NCBI GenBank assembly: GCA_026770575.1
Contig: MU657204.1
Location: 97,285 to 111,805 of the forward strand
Reading direction: 5' to 3'
Source: Pelagophyceae sp. CCMP2097
Lineage: Eukaryota; Sar; Pelagophyceae
Length of the DNA: 14,521 nt
The first letter of the stretch is position 1. Every line of letters starts with the position of its first letter. The notes under the pieces are model-generated. The model was not told the origin of the DNA, did not search any database, and was given only the letters and a program-made list of their open reading frames with translations. Made by a program: the position numbers and the translations under genes. Of the stretch, positions 6,890 to 14,521 are shown in pieces.

Positions 6890-8186
6890 TAAAGTCCTTG
6901 CATTTTCGCATTTACCTGGGATTTACGGGGTACGGGAGCTCAATATTAACCCAAATTAGTTTCCGATACCCCCAAAAAAATGACGCTCCGCGGAGCGGCC
7001 ACGGGTCCACAGACCGGCGACTTGGATACGCCTCGGTCGGTCCTAGGTCGGTCCTAGGGCATGGTGCATCAAACGTTTCGATTGGGCTTAATGACCCAGG
7101 GCCCCAAATCTGGCCTACAAGGGGTATCGGCGATAAAGTCGACCTCAAGTGACGCAAAGTTGTGCCTCCCAGAGGCCGCCTGCGGGGGTGGGCGTGGTCG
7201 CTATGGGCCTCCCTGCCCCCCGGGGTGTCCGTGACATGATCAGCCTCGAGGAGGGCGCCTTGCAAGGGCGTGAACAAGCGCTTCCCCCAATATTTTGGAC
7301 TTGATAAAATCTGTATTTGCCTCCTTACCTTGATTTTGAACTGATTTTGCCTCCGTATTGCGAAGGTTCGGGCCCGGCTGGCAATCGCAGGACCGCAGGG
7401 ATCGAAATTCCGGCTATGTGACGGGGTGGGTCCATACGTACTGGGGTGGTATATGGCAAATACTATACGATTGCCGCGAGCGGCGCTTCAGACGAGCCAA
7501 AACAGACGTTCAGATTATTAGTTAATGTGTTTTTAACGAACAATTTCTATAGTATCTGGCATCATGGGACTTAGCGCGACGTCCTCTATCACTCCCAACA
7601 GCGCCAAACTCCAACCGACGAACACTCCGATTGCCAGAAAGTCCTCGGCGTCATTGGCGATACCCCTTGTACTCCGAGTCGTAGACTGAACGATCCCCTC
7701 TCTCGCAAACCGGAGGACACCGGTCCGTCCGTGCAGATTTAAAGGCCCTAAGGAGCAGTTCGAGGCGTTGCGGCGGCCTGTGATGCTCGGCGTTGGCTGG
7801 GTTAGATCGGGGAAGGACGTGGCTTCAATCCAGCGCGCTGTGCGCGCCGGGAACGCTCGTAGCCACCGTAGGTGCCCTCGAGGAGAGGACTAGATTTAGC
7901 CCGCGTCGGCTCCTCGTTAAGACCCTGCCTTCTAGGAGGAGCCGCATGCCCAGCGCAGCTCACGGGACACTCAGGACGCCCCCTAAGGCGACTCATGCCA
8001 GCCAACAGCCGTCTGGCTGGCCGGGAACCGGCCATTATGAGGCCTCATAAGGTCAATTTTTCGTCACGGGCGGACCGGTGTCCTCCAGTTTACGAGAAAG
8101 GGGATCGAAAAGCCGCCGGAAGAATACACCAGCCGGCTGATATTGGTGCTGTTTAAAACCGATCGGGATTCCATCCAGTGAGTCGT
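6890..8186. other. Gene-free stretch of about 1.3 kb
   Basis: No convincing gene on either strand. Small features seen: a 14-bp perfect palindrome CGCTCCGCGGAGCG at 6984-6997, a tandem TCGGTCCTAGG pair near 7035-7057, and AT-rich DNA around 7500-7560. Short frames near 7793-8156 are open on both strands without recognisable products. Confidence 0.4.
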
Positions 8187-8226
8187 GCGAGTTGCATAAC
8201 TCGTCGACGAGTTGCATAACTCGTCG
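8187..8226. repeat. Two 20-bp tandem copies of a self-complementary motif
   Basis: GAGTTGCATAACTCGTCG is repeated with period 20. Each copy contains CGAGTT...AACTCG inverted arms. It lies 60 bp upstream of the TATA-like box of the KCTD-kelch gene, so it might be a paired regulatory site. That role is inferred from position only. Confidence 0.6.
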
Positions 8227-8286
8227 CTCCTGGTCAGGGCCGGCGGCCAGCCTGGTGTACTCCGCGTCTGCACTTCTTTCCCGGGA

Positions 8287-8294
8287 TATAAATA
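8287..8294 (+). promoter_or_regulatory. TATA-like box upstream of the KCTD-kelch gene
   Basis: TATAAATA in otherwise GC-rich DNA, about 240 bp before the chosen start codon. Transcription from here would place the 8366-8499 element inside the 5' leader. Confidence 0.4.
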
Positions 8295-8365
8295 ATCAAC
8301 CCTCACCTCACATGTGAATATACTTCTCCCCCCAAAGGAAAAAAAATGAACCCCGGACGACCCGC

Positions 8366-8499
8366 ACTCGCCTGCGAGTTCCCGTATGGTCAATAACTTG
8401 GATTAGATTAATTTAAAGTTATTGACCTTTTTTTCTTCTTTCTTCTAAACCATTTCTTTTTTTTTAACCAAATCAAATTCAAGGGACTCGCAGGCGAGT
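8366..8499. mobile_element. Introner/MITE-like insertion in the 5' leader, 11-bp target duplication
   Basis: The termini ACTCGCCTGCGAGT (8366-8379) and ACTCGCAGGCGAGT (8486-8499) are perfect 14-bp inverted repeats. GGACGACCCGC flanks the element on both sides (8355-8365 and 8501-8511), a probable target-site duplication; one extra G sits at 8500. Inside is another perfect 12-bp inverted pair, 8388-8399 and 8416-8427. The AT-rich, T-tract interior contrasts with its GC-rich surroundings. A possible plus-strand intron runs from GTATGG (8384) to CGCAG (8493), 110 nt, with a strong pyrimidine tract. Small DNA transposons that create introns (introners) are known from GC-rich algae such as Micromonas and Aureococcus. 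Whether this copy is spliced is not shown. Confidence 0.65.
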
Positions 8500-8528
8500 G
8501 GGACGACCCGCGCGCTGCAAGCACGACG

Positions 8529-10043
8529 ATGGCGCACCCCTCGAACGCGGTGGCCGCCGCTCTAGAGGCCGTCCGTCAAACGACGGCGGCGCAGGCCGCC
8601 ACGATCGACGCGCTCGAGCACGCTTTCGATGCTGAGATGGTAAAAACACCGGCATGTATCGAAGCGCCTTTCGACGAAAACCCCTAGGCCCAGCTCGCGA
8701 GCGACCGCCGCGCGATCGAGGATGACCGCGCTGCCTTTGTCAAGGACAAAGAGGACAAGGTCGCGCGCGACGAAGAGGAAAAGGCGCGCATTAAAGTGGC
8801 CGCGCCGCCGCCCGACGAGGTGGTCAAGCTCAACGTCGGCGGCGCGCGCTTCGAAACGTCAAGGACCGTGCTCACAAAGATCGAAGACTCGATGCTCGGG
8901 CGCATGTTTGGCCGCTGCGACGCGATGCTGCAGGCGGACCCTTTAGATGGGTCCATCTTCATCGACCGCGACGGCGAGCGGTTCCGACTCATCCTCGACT
9001 TCCTCCGCGGCGACCCTCTCGACGGCCCGCGCATGCAGAGGGCGATCTATGCGCTGCCCGAGGCCGCGCAGGGCGCGCTGGTGCAGGAGCTGGACTACTT
9101 TGGCCTCGAGGTCGCTGTGTTCGGTTTGCGGCCGTGGACCGACTTAGCGACGTTCCGGCCGGGGCCGGAGATTGGCGCTGAAAATGGTTATTGCGCTGCC
9201 GTGGCTGCTGGAGGGCTTGTCGTCGTGTTTGGCGGTTTAACGGCCGAGTCAGCTTTAGACTCGACGGATGTGCTCGACACGCGGACGATGGCCTTCACGG
9301 CGGGCCCGGACATGCGCACTGCGCGGTTTTGCCCTGCAGCCGTCCAGATCGACGGAAATCGGGTGTTGGTGGTGGGTGGAGAGGACGACGATGGTGAAAC
9401 AGTAAACACGACAGAGATCTTCCACCTCTCGACGCTCACGTGCACGCCGGGGCCGAACATGCTGTCGGTGCGATTCGACTGCTCCGCCGTCGCACTCGAC
9501 GCTCGCAGGATCCTCGTCGTTGGCGGCTACGATGGCATGTCTTGTTTGTCGACTACCGAGATTTTCAGCCTCGACACGATGGCCTTCACGCCGGGGCCCA
9601 CCATGCCCGCTCCACGCAATGGATGCGCGGCCGTCGCGCTCGACGAGCACCGCATCATGGTGGCCGGTGGCCGTTCAGGTTCAGACAGTTTGATCACGAC
9701 TGAGGTACTTGACGTCCGGACCATGGCGTTCGCGCCCGGCCCGTCGATGGGCTCGGCACGCTGGCACTGCGCGGCTGTGCAAGTCGATGCTGACCACGTC
9801 CTCATCATCGGCGGGAAGGACTCATCATCGGCGTTGGCATCGACCGAGCTATTTGACGTGGTGACGATGACTTTCGAGCCCGGGCCGACCATGCAGGCTG
9901 CGCGCTGTGGCACCCCAGCCGTTCGCCTCGACACTGCCGAGGAAGGACCAAGGATCCTCGTGCTAGGGGGCCAATTGTCGACGACGGAGGTGCTCGCCGT
10001 CGACGCTTTTACGGGCGTGCGAGCGACGCGCACCTTGCGGTGA
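8529..10043 (+). CDS. KCTD/T1-BTB domain protein with six kelch repeats
   Basis: Two exons, 8529-8639 and 8688-10043, encode 488 residues. Exon 1 starts at ATG 8529 and joins exon 2 in phase 0. Residues about 39-72 are charged and coiled-coil-like (IEDDRAAFVKDKEDKVARDE). Residues 82-177 are a T1/KCTD-type BTB domain: VVKLNVGGARFETSRTVL, DSMLGRMF, GSIFIDRDGERFRLILDFLR and ELDYFGLE. Six kelch blades follow (about 205-480), each with a di-glycine strand (VVFGG, VLVVGG, ILVVGG, IMVAGG, VLIIGG, ILVLGG) and a 'tMaFtpGPsM..aR..cAAV' turn, giving a beta-propeller. BTB-kelch proteins commonly act as substrate adaptors of cullin-3 ubiquitin ligases, and KCTD domains oligomerise. That role here is inferred. 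The BACK domain of animal BTB-kelch proteins is absent. Confidence 0.9.
8640..8687 (+). other. 48-nt GT-AG intron in the KCTD-kelch gene
   Basis: Runs from GTAAAAAC to CCCCTAG. Its length is a multiple of three, but it contains an in-frame TAG at its very end, so reading through would stop. Removing it joins two GC3-rich coding stretches in phase 0 (...DAEM / AQLASDRR...) and supplies the coiled-coil N-terminus. Confidence 0.8.
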
Positions 10044-10547
10044 CATGCACGAGATCGATACGGCGCTAGCGTTCTGGCGCCATGCGCAGCGAACCACATC
10101 GAGCAGCCCGTAGAAAGGCTCCCATCGCCGACGATGGCGCCTCGCCGTCACGGCGTGCGACCCTCCCTCCCGTACGCTCCTCCTTGATCCCCGCCGGCGG
10201 CTCCGAATTGCGTCGCTCATAAACGCATTCGTCACGAGCGCGGCCGCTCCGTGGGCGCAGTGGGGCGTCCGTCGCCCGCTTTGCTTCCCCCGTGGGGACG
10301 CTTCGTCGTAAGTGCGAGGTCGAATTCTAAGGTACGAGATCAAAATATGGCGACCGCTCTCGACGGATCTGGTTCGAGCATGCGACACCCCGGGGGGCGC
10401 TCTCTCCATGACGCGGGCGAAGGGCGCCCCACCATTATGGGCTTGCGTCTAAAAGGCGTATTTCCTTCGATGCACGTTTCGATTACGAGCGGAAGGGTGG
10501 ATCTTAAGCAAGCAAGGGCAGCGATGCGCCTGCGGAGCTCTGACCGC
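10044..10547. other. Convergent intergenic region
   Basis: Separates the plus-strand KCTD-kelch gene from the minus-strand gene ending at 10548. Frames across 10340-10547 are only extensions of shadows. No poly(A) signal of the AATAAA type is visible. Confidence 0.4.
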
Positions 10548-11431
10548 CTACGGGGCTCCCGCCGCCGAGCGGTGCGCAGCCCAAGGAGAAAGCACCTTTT
10601 CCGGCAGAGCCTCGGCGTTTTCGCACTCGTACATGGCCAGGATGAGGTCGAGGCCTGCGAGGCGCGTGGCGGCGACGCGGGGAGATTGTTGTTCGGCGTA
10701 CCTCTCGCGACCGTCGCGCTTTTCGCGTCGGAGAGCTTTCCTTCGGCAAGCAGCAACGCCGCATCGACGACGTTGCCGTAGTACACGATGAGCGACATGG
10801 GCTTGAGCAGCTTGCCGCGGATTCGCGCCGACGGGTCATGGCCCCAAAAGTTGGAGACGCCCAAAAAGTTTAGACGCGCATTTTCAAAGGCGCGGCGCGC
10901 CGCACCGGTTCGTCGTACGACTCCGCCGTTTTGACCCATTCCTCGCCCTCGGAGACCGTGCCGTATATGCCGACGTGCGCAATGGCGTGCGCGGCGCTCC
11001 GCAACTCGAGGCGCACCCTCTTCTCGAGCGCACCCCACTCTGCGTCGAAAAGTGCCTCGCGAAGCGATACTGGGTCCCACTCCTCCGCTCCTCCGACTCG
11101 TAGAGGGCCTTTGAGAGCGCCGGGGAAACTCGCCTCTGCGTTCGAGGCGAGTTGGATCAGACGGGTCCGGCGCAAATCCGCTGTTTGCGCGAAATAGCTT
11201 CTTGGCCAATTCGTTGGCCGCGGTGGTACACGCCACGGCGCGCAGCGCGGCGGGGTCCGGTTCGACGCCCAATAAACGCTGCTGCTCGATGTACCGGGAA
11301 ATGTCGTCGTCCTCCATGCTCTCCCTATAATCCTGTGCATTTTTCCAGGCGCTGAATCCGCCATTCCGCGCCCGGCGCGAACGTTTTTCGCGCAAATGTA
11401 GCTCATGGTTCGACAGAGGCGGCGCCAGACA

Positions 11432-11468
11432 TTGCAAAACTTCATTCCACTTTGCAAAACTTCATTCC
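11432..11468. repeat. 20-bp tandem duplication that shifts the frame
   Basis: TTGCAAAACTTCATTCC occurs at 11432-11448 and 11452-11468. Taking out one 20-bp unit makes the minus-strand reading continue from ...AKGASGNEVLQ directly into CLAPPLSNHELHLREK, joining two otherwise separate long frames. Confidence 0.8.
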
Positions 11469-11643
11469 CGGAAGCGCCTTTTGCATAGACGGCCAAAAAG
11501 GCGTCGACGGTCTCGCCGCTGAGGACGCTGTCGTACGGCCCGCCGCCGAACTTCTGCGTGGACGACCAATGCTTATCCAGCGCCGAGCTCGTCAAGTCGT
11601 TCAAGGGGCCCTTCTTCGTCAAGATCAAAATGACCACCACGGC

Positions 11644-11691
11644 CTACCGCCATTGATCAAATCTCTTGTATTTCCCAAAACAAGTCCGCAC
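11644..11691 (-). other. Candidate 48-nt intron
   Basis: On the minus strand GTGCGGAC...CGGTAG. Removal deletes an in-frame TAG and joins ...RVLKAVGE to AVVVILILTKKG in phase 0. Confidence 0.5.
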
Positions 11692-11789
11692 TTCGCCGAC
11701 CGCTTTTAGGACGCGTTGAGTGTCGGTCAGGTCGACGCCGTCCATACCCATGGTCAGCGACCCGCCAGTGTGCTGCACCGAGGTCTTAC

Positions 11790-11835
11790 CTAAGCGGCGG
11801 TGTGGGAGAATAATTCCGACGGGCGCACGACTCAC
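11790..11835 (-). other. Candidate 46-nt intron
   Basis: On the minus strand GTGAGTCG...CGCTTAG, with a canonical donor. Removal joins GDVSGNEGR to GKTSVQHTGG with the frame shift exactly accounted for (46 leaves remainder 1 on division by 3). Confidence 0.6.
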
Positions 11836-12232
11836 CCCTTCCTTCGTTGCCCGAGACGTCCCCAGGCATGACCAGCACTTCGCCAGGCTTGATCGACAGA
11901 TGCAGCTGCCGCAACTCCGGTTTCCAGGCGGCCCGCTCGCGGACCTCGAACGCCATGCCCTCGCAGGTCGCAAAAGCTTCCGGGACTTGTTCGCCTTCGG
12001 CGAAGGGCGCTTTCAAACAAAAGGGCCGGATCTTCTGCGGGTCGTGCTGCTGGCCGCAGTGCAGCACCTCGAGGAACCGGACCGCGCCTTTGCCGGACTT
12101 GTCCTGGTGGAAGTCTTCAATCGTGCCCGACGCGCCCTACGGTTTACACTCGAGGAGGCTCCATCGCGCGGAGGAGGACCTCGCGGGAGGGCGACTCACG
12201 CGGGAACCCGGCGTGTGCCCGCGGATAAATTG

Positions 12233-12268
12233 TCTCGGATGTTGTTCAAGTCTCGGATGTTGTTCAAG
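12233..12268. repeat. 18-bp tandem duplication in coding sequence
   Basis: TCTCGGATGTTGTTCAAG occurs twice in immediate succession. On the minus strand it duplicates six codons (LNNIRD LNNIRD) without breaking the frame. Confidence 0.85.
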
Positions 12269-12429
12269 TCCAAAACGATGACGACGCGCTCGAAAATCCA
12301 CGCGACGGAGCTCACGGTGCCCTGCGAGATGCACTTCGCGACTTGGGTCTCGAACTTGGCCCAAAGGACCCCGCCCTTTGATAAACTCCAGCACCATGCC
12401 TGCGTCTTCTCTTTGCCGAAGTTGAAGCC

Positions 12430-12525
12430 CTACGGCGCGAGTGTCCGAGGCAGTAAGGCGCGAGCGTCGGCCCAAGCGTCGGCCCAAGCGCCGGCTCGAG
12501 CGTCACGAGTCTGAAAACGACTGAC
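12430..12525 (-). other. Candidate 96-nt intron
   Basis: On the minus strand GTCAGTCG...GCCGTAG. It has an in-frame TAG at its end. Removal joins TDFLVASDT to GFNFGKEKTQAWCW in phase 0. It contains a 12-bp tandem duplication (12464-12487), which fits relaxed constraint. Confidence 0.55.
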
Positions 12526-12631
12526 CGTGTCAGACGCGACCAAAAAGTCCGTGAATGCGTGGACCATGGCAGACGTAGCATCGACAGGCAAGATGGCCCA
12601 GGGCTGAATTGCCAACCCAGTCAAGGCCCGC

Positions 12632-14298
12632 TTAGCGGAGACCGTTCAAGCCGTCGGTGATCTGACTCTTCAGGGCTGCTCGCGACTTGTCCTCAGAGTC
12701 GCGCTGCTTCCTGTACTCCACTTGAGCACTTTGCTTCCCTACGCGAGGCCCGCTCTCTCTGACTCGGCGACTCGTCGACTCGGAACGCGGCCGCGAGCTC
12801 GCTGATGCCCTGCTGCAACGCCACGCAACCGCTGGCCACCGAATCGGCTGCGTCATCTGCGGCCCCGCGGGACTTGCGCCTTTTGGTCTTCGGACTTTTG
12901 GAAATCAGTGGCTGTAGGAATTCCTATAGGCCCTAATACTTATAGGAAGTGTTCCCCTCTATTCTGCGGCCCCGCGGGACTTGCGCCTTTTGCGGCGCTT
13001 TAAGCCGGGGCCGTCCGAGTCGCCCTCCTCGCCCTCTTCGCGTGCGACCGCCGGCGACAAGCCGCGCTGCACGTTGGCGTACAGACCTCCGCGGGACATG
13101 ACGAGGCGCATGTACGACAAGAGGGCCCGGTCCTTATGCGCGATGCCCGCGTTCTGATAATAGTCGTGCCACTGGCCATCACCACCACCAGACTTATAAT
13201 GCGCCAAGACCTAACGTCGGGTCGTTTTCGACTTTGCAAGTGCGCCGACGCGCGCACCACGACAGGGATTGGGGCATTCTGACCTTGGTGTACAGCGACT
13301 TGAACGCGCTGTGTTTCGCATTGAGGAACGCGCCGCTGCACTCTTGCTCCGGAGCGCGCGACGGGTCGAGGGAGCTGACGTCGATGTTATCAGGTCGGAA
13401 ATTTACCGGCTTTGTAACGTCTCGTCGTTGAAGGCGATGGCATCGCCAACGTCCCACGGGTCTCCCGCCTCTAGTTCCGCCCGCGAGTTGTCGCCCTCGT
13501 TGATGCGCGCGAGGTCGCCCGCGAGGTCGGGTTCGATCAGGACCATGAGCAGGCGCGTGCAGAGGTGTACGTCGAACCCTTTGTCTATGGCCGGCGGGTC
13601 CACGTTGCCGCCGTCCCGCCGACGCGCATCGACGCGTCCAAGGCGCGGTTCGCGGCCGCCGTCCCCGCAATCGACGGCCGTTTGGGGCCGTACTCGCGCA
13701 TCAACATGCGCTTAAACTTTGTCAAGTTGACGTGCATACGCCCCACTTCGCCCTCCGTGACGCCGGCGTCGTCTTCAAGCGGGACGCAGTTGCCCCGGAT
13801 GAACCTTAGAATAAAGTCGCCGCGGTCCGAGGCTGGTCGTGTGTCGTAGTCGATCGACAAAAGGGGCGTCGGTATGTTGATGTCCGCCACCAGCATTTGA
13901 TCAAAGATCCCATCAACAAAACCTGGCCATATGGCCTCTGCGGGCGTATAAGCCCTGTCGGACGGCACCACCTGAATGTAAATCTTGTTGTGGTTATGGT
14001 CGATGAAGTTCTCCACGCGCATGCGCATCGCCTCCTTGTTCCCGCCCTGATACAGCTTCATTTCACGGCAGACCCTCTTCAGGTCCGCGGCGCCCATGTC
14101 GGCAATGACCTCATCTGTCAACAGAGGCGCCTCCACACCCAGAGGCGGGGCCGTGGCACCAGCGTGCTTCGGCGTATCGGAGCTAGGAGGGGATGCGCGC
14201 CCAATGTTTTTGATAGCCGGTCCGAAAAGGCTTGGGTCCGTCGCCCATGCCCGCCCGACGGCGTAGCGGCGGACCCGGTGCTCGGCCTCGCCGTGCAC
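12632..14298 (-). CDS. SAP-motif nuclear protein, multi-exon, function unknown, 5' end unresolved
   Basis: Minus-strand coding segments run from about 14298 to TAA 12632. Near the start, LTDEVIADMGAADLKRVCRE through ENFID (14121-13999) fits a SAP motif, a 35-residue helix-extended-helix that binds DNA in chromatin proteins. Next come VDGIFDQMLVADINIPTPLL, then LCTRLLMVLIEPDLAGDLAR, FLNAKHSAFKSLYTKV and YKSGGGDGQWHDYYQNAG. KRRKRRKSRG (around 13005-12975) looks like a nuclear localisation signal. The last exon gives VEYRKQRDSEDKSRAALKSQ. A 73-nt candidate intron (13211-13283) joins two parts cleanly. Another break near 13406 may also be an intron. Breaks near 13600 and 12750 are unexplained. 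Upstream of 14298 the frame closes in a tandem array, and no suitable ATG precedes the SAP motif, so a 5' exon is probably missing. Confidence 0.55.
12856..12992. repeat. 30-bp direct repeat enclosing 77 bp
   Basis: TCTGCGGCCCCGCGGGACTT...TTTTG occurs identically at 12856-12885 and 12963-12992. On the minus strand each copy encodes KRRKSRGAA. After the first copy read, the frame meets TAG at once. After the second it continues (DDAADSVASGC...). The 77-bp insert has inverted TTCCTATA/TATAGGAA and the palindrome TAGGAATTCCTA. Confidence 0.8.
13211..13283 (-). other. Candidate 73-nt intron in the SAP-motif gene
   Basis: On the minus strand GTCAGAAT...GACGTTAG. Removal joins AFKSLYTK to VLAHYKSGGGDG in phase 0, accounting for the frame change. 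Confidence 0.55.
13336..13406 (-). other. Candidate intron with ambiguous acceptor
   Basis: Donor GTAAAT at 13406 (minus strand). Acceptors CAG at 13375 (32 nt) or 13336 (71 nt) both restore the same downstream frame, joining FNDETLQSR to the next coding segment. The 71-nt choice is nearer the size of the other candidate introns. A one-base frameshift near 13410 would explain the data equally well. Confidence 0.4.
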
Positions 14299-14521
14299 CG
14301 CCTGGACCCGCTCGTGTCAATGTCGCCCGACGGCGTCGCGGCGGGCCCGGCGCTCGGCCTTGACGTGCTGCGCCTGGACCTGTGTGCCCACGTCGCCCGC
14401 CGGCGTCGCGGCGGACCCGGCGCTCGGCCTCGACATGCAGCGCCTGGACCTGCTCGTCCCCATGGCGTCTGACGGCGCGCGGCGGACCCGGCGCTTGGGA
14501 TCGACGTGCACCGCCTGGACC
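14236..14521. repeat. 70-72-bp tandem array, four copies, continues past the window
   Basis: CGCCTGGACC starts at 14299, 14371, 14441 and 14512 (spacings 72, 70 and 71). Each unit also carries GCGGCGG(A/G)CCCGG and CTCGGCCT. The first two units read as a 24-residue repeat on the plus strand (PDGVAAxPxLGLxVxRLD). The later 70- and 71-bp spacings break that frame, so coding is doubtful. Confidence 0.85.

Larger units (their letters stand above)
10548..12567 (-). pseudogene. Unrecognised multi-exon gene, possible Fe(II)-oxygenase-like region, frame-broken
   Basis: Minus-strand coding character (G/C-rich third positions) runs from ATG 12567 (MVHAFTDFLVASD) to TAG 10548. Candidate introns of 96, 46 and 48 nt repair three frame changes. 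The middle part has FHQDKSGKG (around 12098), LHLSIKPGEVLVMPGDV and, after an intron, QHTGG. This H-x-D...H order loosely recalls 2-oxoglutarate/Fe(II) oxygenases, but I cannot confirm the fold. The C-terminal part (RESMEDDDISRYIEQQRLLG, REALFDAEWGALEKRVRLEL, KPMSLIVYYGNVVDAALLLA) matches nothing I know. Remaining breaks: a 20-bp duplication at 11432-11468, and single-base shifts near 11158, 10893 and 10709. The join near 12190 is unresolved. It is either a decaying gene or a real gene with assembly errors. Confidence 0.55.

Noticed and set aside
10340..10547. Extension of the orphan gene's frame beyond 10548
   Set aside because: The coding-like frame (LAMYECENAEALPEKVL) stops at 10548. The longer frame is a different register.
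11720..12514. 264-residue plus-strand open frame opposite the orphan gene
   Set aside because: The minus strand shows G/C-rich third codon positions and coherent splice sites in the same interval. The plus frame has no recognisable motif.
13269..13715. 148-residue plus-strand frame within the SAP-motif gene
   Set aside because: Ser/Arg-rich antisense shadow with no domain character.

Overview
The window looks like nuclear DNA of a GC-rich, compact unicellular eukaryote. A pelagophyte or related stramenopile alga is my best guess, but no marker gene proves it. The pointers are very short GT-AG introns (one clear 48-nt example and several candidates of 46-96 nt), a KCTD/T1-BTB domain fused to kelch repeats, a secreted sulfotransferase-like protein, strong G/C preference at third codon positions, and many microsatellites and small inverted-repeat elements. 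Nothing looks bacterial: there are no operons with ribosome binding sites, no CRISPR and no prokaryotic gene set.

Layout. (1) 372-1151, plus strand: an intact single-exon sulfotransferase-like gene with a signal peptide. (2) 1152-2790: no convincing gene, but a 151-bp-period duplicated motif with an inverted third arm. (3) About 2792-4335: a 1.5-kb element bounded by inverted terminal repeats, filled with G/C tracts, a 32-base poly-C run, tRNA-like 3' halves and microsatellites. (4) 4336-5481: no gene, but an 83-nt near-perfect hairpin. (5) 5482-5920: a 439-bp MITE-like element with perfect 21-bp terminal inverted repeats and a TCCG target duplication, inserted at the very end of a Ty1/copia-type RNase H remnant on the minus strand (5921-6261). 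(6) 6393-6832: tandem repeats of exactly 156 bp (52 codons). (7) 6890-8280: no gene seen. (8) 8287-10043, plus strand: a TATA-like box, then a 134-bp inverted-repeat element with an 11-bp target duplication in the 5' leader, then a two-exon KCTD-kelch gene of 488 residues. (9) 10548-14298, minus strand: two adjacent unrecognised multi-exon genes. The upstream one has a SAP-like DNA-binding motif and an Arg/Lys-rich nuclear-localisation-like stretch. The downstream one has an H-x-D...H pattern loosely like 2-oxoglutarate/Fe(II) oxygenases. Both carry frame breaks. One break is traced to a 20-bp tandem duplication, so one or both genes may be decaying. (10) 14236-14521: a 70-72-bp tandem array running off the window end.

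The genes do not form an obvious pathway. The most informative content is the record of insertion and duplication: three inverted-repeat elements (two with target duplications), several 12-30-bp direct duplications, and short introns. This matches genomes in which small DNA transposons and tandem duplications create introns and break genes.
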